From: Candidatus Pelagibacter sp. | Lineage (GTDB): Bacteria > Pseudomonadota > Alphaproteobacteria > Pelagibacterales > Pelagibacteraceae | NCBI GenBank assembly: GCA_002704625.1 | Contig: PAGZ01000041.1 | Location: 17,603-29,229 of the forward strand | DNA length: 11,627 nt | Direction: 5' to 3' | Shown here: positions 5,741-11,627 of the stretch, piece after piece | Numbering within the stretch: position 1 is the stretch's first letter | Layout: each line of letters opens with the position of its first letter | The notes under the pieces: generated by a model | Database searches by the model: none | The model's input: only the letters and a program-made list of their open reading frames with translations | What the model was told of the DNA's origin: nothing | Translations under genes and position numbers: made by a program

Positions 5741-5997
5741 TATGTAGGTTAAAATATTTTGTTTCATTCTCCCCTTTTTTGTTTCAAATCAAAGTATGTA
5801 GGTTAAAAATAATAATAATAATATATTATTTGTTTAGTAGTTATGCAAATAATACATTAAAATTAACTTTTAAAAGGGTAAAAAACGCCTTTTCGATGTT
5901 TCATCAATGTTTCAAATGTTTCATTTCTCCTTCCGTAATTTTTTTAAAAATAGTGCCTTTTTTAAAGCGATTTCTTACCTACATAAAGACCCTACAT
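5741..5997. repeat. ATGTAGG repeat family, two direct and two inverted copies
   Basis: TATGTAGGTTAAAA occurs identically at 5741-5754 and 5795-5808 (start-to-start 54 bp). On the opposite strand TATGTAGGT occurs at 5985-5977 and ATGTAGG at 5997-5991. The copies on the left and right therefore face each other. The first copy lies 44 bp upstream of the zinc-finger start codon. A 14-bp exact repeat is unlikely by chance at this length scale even in AT-rich DNA. They may be regulatory sites or remnants of a duplicated sequence. Confidence 0.65.
5896..5923. repeat. Three ATGTTTCA copies
   Basis: ATGTTTCA appears at 5896-5903, 5907-5914 and 5916-5923, with start-to-start spacings of 11 and 9 bp. 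Read on the minus strand, the spacing corresponds to repeated TGAAACAT, encoding Met-Lys-His-Leu-Lys-His before two TGA stops. This cluster lies inside the less AT-rich patch of the intergenic region. Whether it is a binding-site array or decayed coding DNA cannot be decided from one copy. Confidence 0.5.
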
Positions 5998-6071
5998 GTT
6001 TTTTAATTTATATGATAAAAATTACCTAGGGCGTCTAAATAAACGTATAAAAAAAACACGTTTTCAAAACC

Positions 6072-6159
6072 CAAAAATATTTTTAGTTAAATCAAGGATC
6101 TATATCCAAAATTCTCCAAATTGACTTTTGAAAATAGTTAAAAACTAAAAATATTTTTG
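6072..6159. terminator. 17-bp perfect inverted repeat with 54-nt spacer, likely 3'-end signal
   Basis: CAAAAATATTTTTAGTT at 6072-6088 is matched by its exact reverse complement AACTAAAAATATTTTTG at 6143-6159. Because each arm includes the self-complementary AAAAATATTTTT, each could also fold alone. A smaller GGAT/ATCC hairpin sits in the spacer (6096-6107). The element starts about 160 nt past the stop of the minus-strand giant ORF, and is thus well placed to end its transcript by the hairpin mechanism known in Mimivirus. The long spacer and AT-rich arms make this less certain than the hairpins at the convergent junctions. Confidence 0.45.
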
Positions 6160-6317
6160 CCTATCTACACCACCATTATTTTAGTTTTTTTTTAATTATA
6201 TACTTACCAGTATTCTAAAATAATATATTAAGTTTTTCAATAACACAATATAACCAATATCTTATAGAAACTAGACTATTAAATGTTTACATCTTCCCTA
6301 CAATCCCAAGGCATAAT

Positions 6318-9300
6318 TTATAATTCATCATCAAAATCTTCATCTCCAATATTGTTATCTTCGCCATTATACTCAATGCCAAATGCTTCTGCTTCTATCA
6401 TTGCTGCTTCATTGCCTTCCATAATAGCCTCCATTGCAAACATATCCATTAATCCTTCAGTTACTCCATCAACCTGTTTTAATTTTCTTTCAAGAATTGT
6501 AAGTTTTTCAATATCTTCGCGTTCTTTATCATAAGTATCTCCCTGATATACTCTAAAACCTTTTTGCATACCAACAGACCATTGACCAATTCTATGATTT
6601 TTAAACAGATTTTCAATTTCTCTTTCTTCATCACTAAGATCTGTTAAAAATTGTACAATTATATCTTTTTCTTTTTCCTTGCTTCTGGTTACTTTATCCA
6701 TTAAATCATTATAATTTAAGTCAATTGATTTTTTATCGCTACAAATAATTGTCATAAAACCGGTTATTACTTTTGCTACTTTTTCTGACATTTCTTTTTT
6801 AGCTCCACTCATAATTTCTAACATTGGAAATTGATCACCAACCATAGCAACATCTACTTCTTGAGGACGCAATAATGGATTGCATGGTCTATCTGTTTGT
6901 TTCTGATAAAGTTCTTCATTGTCTGTTAATTCAATCATCTGCATCATAAGATCTAACATGTAAAACTTGAATAATAATCGCGTCATTCTCTCATCAAATA
7001 TAGAACTTACTTCACTATCACCTGATATTACTGGTGCCAAATACATTGTATCCCATGCAGTTAACCAAATATCTCTATTTTCTTGCTGGAATAATGTTAA
7101 AAAGTTTGCTAAGCAGTTATCATTGTAAAATGGTAATAATGGTTTGTAGTGATCGGCTGCTTGATTTTTAATATCTCTTTGATGAATCTCAGAGAGATTC
7201 CAACAAGATGGAATCTTTGTATTATCGTACTTTACTTGGTTGATTATAATATTGGGGAATACTCTTGCAAATAACCAAATGCCATTTTTCATAAACTCAC
7301 ACATTTTAAACATATCTTGGGGACCTCCATCTGAGCGAAAGTCAGTAATAGTTTGAATGCAATCTAAAAATGTTGCATGTTGTTTTGAAAAGTTTCTCCG
7401 CACAAAATCAGATACAACTCCAGTCATTTGATCATTTACAGTAGAGAGATAATTCTTCATGGATCTAACTTGTTCACTATCTTTATCTGCAACAAAGTCT
7501 TCAGATCCAAACCGATCCATTACTGCAAGCATATTAGTTATAAACGGTTTGGGAAATGTAACTTGATCAAGATCTTGAAGCGCGATCAATCTATCCCTAA
7601 TTTTCTGAATATTACTAATTATAATTGTTCTCAAAGATAATCTTACTATATTTTTTCGGTTAATAATAGACATAAGATTTGCAAGACTTGATTCATCAAA
7701 GTTTTTACCATCTCTGCGAAGCTGTCGTATTTTTTCTTCAATAGATGCAGAAATATCAAATTGATCTGGTTTATCCATGCAAATTGCACGTAACTCTTCA
7801 CTAATTGGAATATTCGAATTATATTTACAGTAAACTATAAATGCTTTGTAAATAGTTTCCTCTGTAAACTCGGAGGCAATTTCTGGATAAATTAATCTCG
7901 TATCACTTGGATCAAAAAGTATGGGTGCCCTTGCCATTTTACTAACATCATCTAATACCGCTCTCAAATCTTTTACAATGTTATTTTCTACAACAATTTC
8001 ACTAGATCTTGAAGCAAAAAACTGAAATGTGTTATCTTCTCCATCGTTACAACAAGCATTCTCTAAATATGGAACATTGGCGTTATTAGAAAGAACAGCA
8101 CTATTTTCATTTACATTTTGGCTAACAACTTTTTGAATATTTTCTTCTATTGATAATGCTAAATATATTAGCTTAGATCTTAGAGCATCAATTTTGTTTA
8201 ATTGAGCTTTACTACCTTTGCGCAATTCTTGTAAAAACTGTTCTTGAAATTCTTTTGTTGGAGCTGTTACATTTACAGATACAGGTTTTAAAGGCGGTAA
8301 AAAGTTAATCCAGTTGCTAATATCATGTATTTGAGGAATAACTTCTTCTTGATTAATAGCACTATAGTCTTGTTTTGTTGCAATTCTTTCTTGAATCGTT
8401 GTCATTGGAAGAATAAACTTACCAATTAATGCTTCCATTTTAGAAACAATTTTATTTTGGCTAAGCTTCTGTAAAGAGTTCCATGGTTCAATAGAACTTT
8501 TAATATTGTTAGCAATGCATGCAATATATTCAATTCCACTTTTATCTGCATCACCAAAACTGGGATAACCTGAAAATGATTTGATGCATCCAGGATAAGT
8601 TTTCCTGGTTCTAAGAGAAGGAACTACAGTTTGAATGCCTATTAAAAGAAAACTCATTGTTAATAAGATTAGTGTTTGATCATATACAGTATCATATGGA
8701 TCAAGTTTCTTGCGTTTTTTCTCAGATGCGGCTGCTAGTGCTTTTTCATAATCTGCTCTAGCAGGCATACTTTTGGATAGTAATTTTGCAGTTTCACTAA
8801 TGACAAAATCTTCCAGCACAGCGGTATCAAGACCCGTATAACGCGATAGTGCACGCATAACTCTAGCAATTTTTTCTGTCTCTGGGTCAGAAAATTGTTC
8901 AATTTCTTCATTTGGTGCTTGTGCCAAAGCTGTGCCTAGTTCTGCTTCCATCATTTCTCGGGTTTTAACAGCAAATCCTGATGCATCGAACCCTTCGTCT
9001 GCACTGAAGTCTATTTTTGTAATAACTCTGCCAGTATATTTATCAATAATCGCTTCTCCATCTTCACCTAAAATACCTTGTTCAGCAGCAATACGCTGTA
9101 AAACCATAAAATAATTATCTCCAACTATGAAAGCATTCGCTAATTTTGATAAGAATGTAGGTAGCAACTGTGCGCCAGTCTGAATACAGTACAACCACCA
9201 TTGTGATTCACTTTCAACTGGTAGTGCAGCCCGGGTAAATTGTGCTACAAACTTAGAAATATCGTTTTGTCTTTTAACAAAATCACTTTGTGAAAGAATT

Positions 9301-11627
9301 AAATCTAGAATATCTGATGCTGGAGATTTTATCTCCACTACTTCAAGTGCTTCGCCACCTAACTTATATTTAGCAAGATCATGTTTCATAGCTTCCTCTT
9401 CTACTAATTTTTTCAGAGCAGGTAATCTAGCTTTTGTACTTTCAGTTAATTTTCTTAGTTTGGCTTCAATTTGTTGTGTACCTTCTTCTAAGTTATCTAC
9501 AAACTCTTTTGTCATCTGCTGCATCGCTATTTTTTGAATATCTAATGCTGCCTTATCAATAGAATTACAGTTATTGCCAACTGATATACATTTTTCTGCA
9601 GTATTACAGAAGATAGATGACATATCTGCTTGTTCAGTAGGATCAAGGGTAGTATCTCTTTCCCAAGTATTATCTCTTCGTTTGTAATATAAAACTGGAT
9701 TTGTTTCACGTTCTTCTAATATAAGCACTGCATAATCACCATCAGCAATTTCTCTTTTACCAATTATCATAGCTTCAGAATCACGTATAGCATTATTTTT
9801 GCTAATACCATTTGTTTTTTCTAACTTATCAGCTAACCAAATAGTTTTTTCATAGCTAAGCCAATCATTTTCCTGAGCAAGTATTTCTAATTCTTCTTTG
9901 TATACATCTTCATATATCATGTAAGGTGTTTGATCATATTGTTTATCAAAAAAAATAGTCTTACCATTATCAGCTTGCAATTCATCCATAGCAAGATATT
10001 TCTTAGATAAAACTCTTGTTTCACAATCTTGCTGAGTTTCTGTCATTTTAATTGCTTCAATCTTGGCTTGAATTGAACCCTCTGCTTGTAGTGCTTCAGC
10101 AGAATTATCTGGAAGTTTTAATATATTATTTGCTGTAGCAACACTATTACTGAAAAATCTGGAATAATCTAAGCTATTCATTAAAACCATAATTTCTGAC
10201 GTGGTATAATCCTCTAGTGGAATCTTATCTAGATAATAGCTTAGTTTTATCTGTTCTTCATATTCAGGATGCGATTTGAAAAGGCTTAGTATTGTGTTTG
10301 AACCAGCAGGGAGTTGTTGGCCAGATAATAGATTTTCAAAATCCCTTCTTCTGACAACATAGTTTTTTTTCCATGTATTAATTTTTTCGCCAATAAACTG
10401 TACAATTTCTTCATACTGTTTAAATGACAAATCTTTTTGATAAACCAAGAATGGTTCTAGATATGTTAAAACAGCATGCATTGTTAATTTACCTTTTATG
10501 TGTTTATTAACAAGTGCAAACAATACACGAGTTTTTGGAACAATTTTTTTTAGGTATTCTTCATATGTAATATCAGAATCTTCATTTGGCAGATATTCTC
10601 TAATATCTTGCAGATATGTTGTTTCATCAAACTCTACTGGATCTGCAGTAATTGGTTGAACAATAACATTAGTTAATTTATTTAAAGCTTTCCAGTAGGA
10701 TAAGTGATTTTGTGCCAAATTACATTTCATAAGAATATCAGTAGATGGAAGATTTACGTGTGAAAATGTAACAGCTGATTCTGGTAAGGTTAAAAATGAT
10801 TTAATGCTAACAGTATCTGGTTGTGTAACTGATTTAATTTTTACAACACTATCGCCTCCTCTGACCCGTTGTGATTCTAATGTGTTTAACCCTAAATTAT
10901 ATTCTTGAATTAAAAAGCGCTTTCGTCTAATATCGTCATTTTTGGCAACAGAAGAATAAAAGTTTTGTAGATTATCAACAACAGTCGCTATATTGGTTTG
11001 AACTATTTTATTAGCAATGCTGGCATCAGGAGTTCCAGGCGGATTAAATGGTGTCCAATATTGTTGCATTTTTTTGATCATAAAATCATAACCATTTTGT
11101 CCATCTGGTATTCTTCCTTCTTTAAAAGATTGCATAACTTCAGTTTCAGCAGTTCGCACTGCTGCGAGAGTTTCTGGTGAAACATCATCATATACTGTGC
11201 TAACATCTTCATCAATGTCATAGAGTTTTTTAATATTTTTAACAACAGGAAGAATCCAATAAAGCTTTTGATTGAGAACTTCTAGTGATTCAACTAATGG
11301 TTTATAATCAGCACCTTGAATATCGGGCATTAAAGCATTACCATTTTGATCAAACTTAGAAAACTCTGTTCTGAGTTGCTTATAACGTTCAATCATTCTA
11401 TGAATATTATTTAACACACTTTGTGTTCTCTGTGAATTAGGAATATCAGATAATAGTTCATTTAACATATCAGTAGTTTGCTTTTCAATACCATATCTTC
11501 TCTCTTCTTCTGGAACTTGAACAAGCATAGCTACTTTACCTAATTTATCACCAAACTGGATTTGATCTGCCGCTAATATAACATTTCTCACTCGTTCTCT
11601 AAAAACAGGCTCTGGTGTTGGTCTTTC
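6318..11627 (-). CDS. Giant conserved protein of unknown function, 5' end beyond the right window edge (at least 1769 aa)
   Basis: The frame is open from the right edge (visible N-terminal residues ERPTPEPVFRERV) to TAA at 6318-6320. The GTG at 11591 is only an internal Val codon, and the true start lies outside. The protein is mostly helical and charged, with a predicted coiled-coil stretch at about 9365-9525. It has two hydrophobic stretches: one around WWLYCIQTGAQLLPTF (about 9130-9200), and a stronger one, TLILLTMSFLLIGIQTVV (about 8620-8680). Directly after the latter comes RKTYPGCIKSFSGYP, then SGIEYIACI and EPWNSL. Further on are NACCNDGEDNTFQFF (near 8050), DPSDTRLIYP (near 7900), SEELRAICMDKP (near 7790) and, near the end, GQWSVGMQKGF (about 6560-6590), before a strongly acidic tail. 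I recognise this series of blocks from very large uncharacterised proteins of Mimivirus-like and phycodnavirus-like viruses. No catalytic motif is evident; a structural or virion role is a guess. Confidence 0.9.
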   Translation of the reverse strand, partial: ERPTPEPVFRERVRNVILAADQIQFGDKLGKVAMLVQVPEEERRYGIEKQTTDMLNELLSDIPNSQRTQSVLNNIHRMIERYKQLRTEFSKFDQNGNALMPDIQGADYKPLVESLEVLNQKLYWILPVVKNIKKLYDIDEDVSTVYDDVSPETLAAVRTAETEVMQSFKEGRIPDGQNGYDFMIKKMQQYWTPFNPPGTPDASIANKIVQTNIATVVDNLQNFYSSVAKNDDIRRKRFLIQEYNLGLNTLESQRVRGGDSVVKIKSVTQPDTVSIKSFLTLPESAVTFSHVNLPSTDILMKCNLAQNHLSYWKALNKLTNVIVQPITADPVEFDETTYLQDIREYLPNEDSDITYEEYLKKIVPKTRVLFALVNKHIKGKLTMHAVLTYLEPFLVYQKDLSFKQYEEIVQFIGEKINTWKKNYVVRRRDFENLLSGQQLPAGSNTILSLFKSHPEYEEQIKLSYYLDKIPLEDYTTSEIMVLMNSLDYSRFFSNSVATANNILKLPDNSAEALQAEGSIQAKIEAIKMTETQQDCETRVLSKKYLAMDELQADNGKTIFFDKQYDQTPYMIYEDVYKEELEILAQENDWLSYEKTIWLADKLEKTNGISKNNAIRDSEAMIIGKREIADGDYAVLILEERETNPVLYYKRRDNTWERDTTLDPTEQADMSSIFCNTAEKCISVGNNCNSIDKAALDIQKIAMQQMTKEFVDNLEEGTQQIEAKLRKLTESTKARLPALKKLVEEEAMKHDLAKYKLGGEALEVVEIKSPASDILDLILSQSDFVKRQNDISKFVAQFTRAALPVESESQWWLYCIQTGAQLLPTFLSKLANAFIVGDNYFMVLQRIAAEQGILGEDGEAIIDKYTGRVITKIDFSADEGFDASGFAVKTREMMEAELGTALAQAPNEEIEQFSDPETEKIARVMRALSRYTGLDTAVLEDFVISETAKLLSKSMPARADYEKALAAASEKKRKKLDPYDTVYDQTLILLTMSFLLIGIQTVVPSLRTRKTYPGCIKSFSGYPSFGDADKSGIEYIACIANNIKSSIEPWNSLQKLSQNKIVSKMEALIGKFILPMTTIQERIATKQDYSAINQEEVIPQIHDISNWINFLPPLKPVSVNVTAPTKEFQEQFLQELRKGSKAQLNKIDALRSKLIYLALSIEENIQKVVSQNVNENSAVLSNNANVPYLENACCNDGEDNTFQFFASRSSEIVVENNIVKDLRAVLDDVSKMARAPILFDPSDTRLIYPEIASEFTEETIYKAFIVYCKYNSNIPISEELRAICMDKPDQFDISASIEEKIRQLRRDGKNFDESSLANLMSIINRKNIVRLSLRTIIISNIQKIRDRLIALQDLDQVTFPKPFITNMLAVMDRFGSEDFVADKDSEQVRSMKNYLSTVNDQMTGVVSDFVRRNFSKQHATFLDCIQTITDFRSDGGPQDMFKMCEFMKNGIWLFARVFPNIIINQVKYDNTKIPSCWNLSEIHQRDIKNQAADHYKPLLPFYNDNCLANFLTLFQQENRDIWLTAWDTMYLAPVISGDSEVSSIFDERMTRLLFKFYMLDLMMQMIELTDNEELYQKQTDRPCNPLLRPQEVDVAMVGDQFPMLEIMSGAKKEMSEKVAKVITGFMTIICSDKKSIDLNYNDLMDKVTRSKEKEKDIIVQFLTDLSDEEREIENLFKNHRIGQWSVGMQKGFRVYQGDTYDKEREDIEKLTILERKLKQVDGVTEGLMDMFAMEAIMEGNEAAMIEAEAFGIEYNGEDNNIGDEDFDDEL

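Larger units (their letters stand above)
5698..6317. other. 620-bp non-coding region with short repeats
   Basis: This is the only long gap in the window. It must hold the promoter of the zinc-finger gene (right to left) and the 3' untranslated region of the giant ORF. It is very AT-rich, except for a less AT-rich patch near 5880-6000. It contains copies of an ATGTAGG core in both orientations, three ATGTTTCA repeats, and a 17-bp inverted repeat at 6072-6159. A 90-codon plus-strand frame (5734-6006) runs through it but has low-complexity composition and no recognisable domain, so I do not call it a gene. No tRNA or other RNA gene is apparent. Confidence 0.7.

Noticed and set aside
5734..6006. 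90-codon plus-strand frame in the long intergenic region
   Set aside because: Its composition (Phe/Ile/Lys/Leu from AT-rich repeats) and lack of any domain or start context argue against a gene; part of it is created by the ATGTAGG and ATGTTTCA repeats.
6117..6124. CAAATTGA resembling the Mimivirus early promoter box AAAATTGA
   Set aside because: One mismatch, and on the plus strand with no plus-strand gene following; nothing in the intergenic gaps matches the box exactly.
6283..6534. 83-codon Ser-rich plus-strand frame at the end of the giant ORF
   Set aside because: It is the antisense of the acidic, Glu/Asp-rich tail, which yields Ser-rich shadows.
11589..11591. GTG as start codon of the giant ORF
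   Set aside because: The frame is open without a stop to the window edge, and GTG starts are unexpected in a eukaryote-infecting virus; it is read as internal Val.

Overview
The window looks like a piece of a large double-stranded DNA virus genome (Nucleocytoviricota), most likely an alga- or protist-infecting member of the Imitervirales (Mimivirus-like, Mesomimiviridae-type) or a related phycodnavirus-like group. The basis is AT-rich DNA, intron-free genes on both strands with gaps mostly of 1-77 bp, a viral-type dCMP deaminase, a patatin-like phospholipase, a two-finger zinc-finger protein with the C-terminal domain typical of these viruses, and a run of small membrane proteins whose sequence blocks I recognise as conserved in these viruses. 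The placement is inference from family recognition; no search was run.

Layout. A patatin-like phospholipase runs off the left edge on the minus strand (1-837). Divergent from it is a complete dCMP deaminase on the plus strand (915-1382). Next comes a block of mostly membrane-protein genes. Five are tandem minus-strand genes (198, 80, 75, 268 and 114 aa, 1384-3685) with gaps of only 11-33 bp. A plus-strand four-helix membrane protein follows (269 aa, 3739-4548), then a minus-strand two-helix protein (82 aa, 4591-4839). A C2H2-type zinc-finger protein (4861-5697) follows. The only long non-coding stretch (5698-6317) holds two families of short repeats and an inverted repeat. The rest (6318 to the right edge) is one giant uncharacterised ORF of at least 1769 aa whose start lies outside the window; the GTG at 11591 is only an internal codon.

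How the parts may work together. The deaminase would feed dTMP synthesis during viral DNA replication. The phospholipase would act on host or virion lipid. The small membrane proteins are plausible components of the internal membrane of the virion. Both convergent gene pairs meet at a perfect inverted repeat, one of which contains parts of both stop codons. This fits the hairpin-directed transcript ending described for Mimivirus. Four membrane-block genes (five if the 75-aa gene's TATATAAG is counted loosely) have a TATA-type element directly at the start codon, a possible shared (late?) promoter signature.

I found no convincing wholly new system. The most interesting leads are the tandem pair of small GNCY...PC membrane proteins, the stop-codon palindrome, and the repeat-bearing 620-bp intergenic region that may contain decayed coding sequence.
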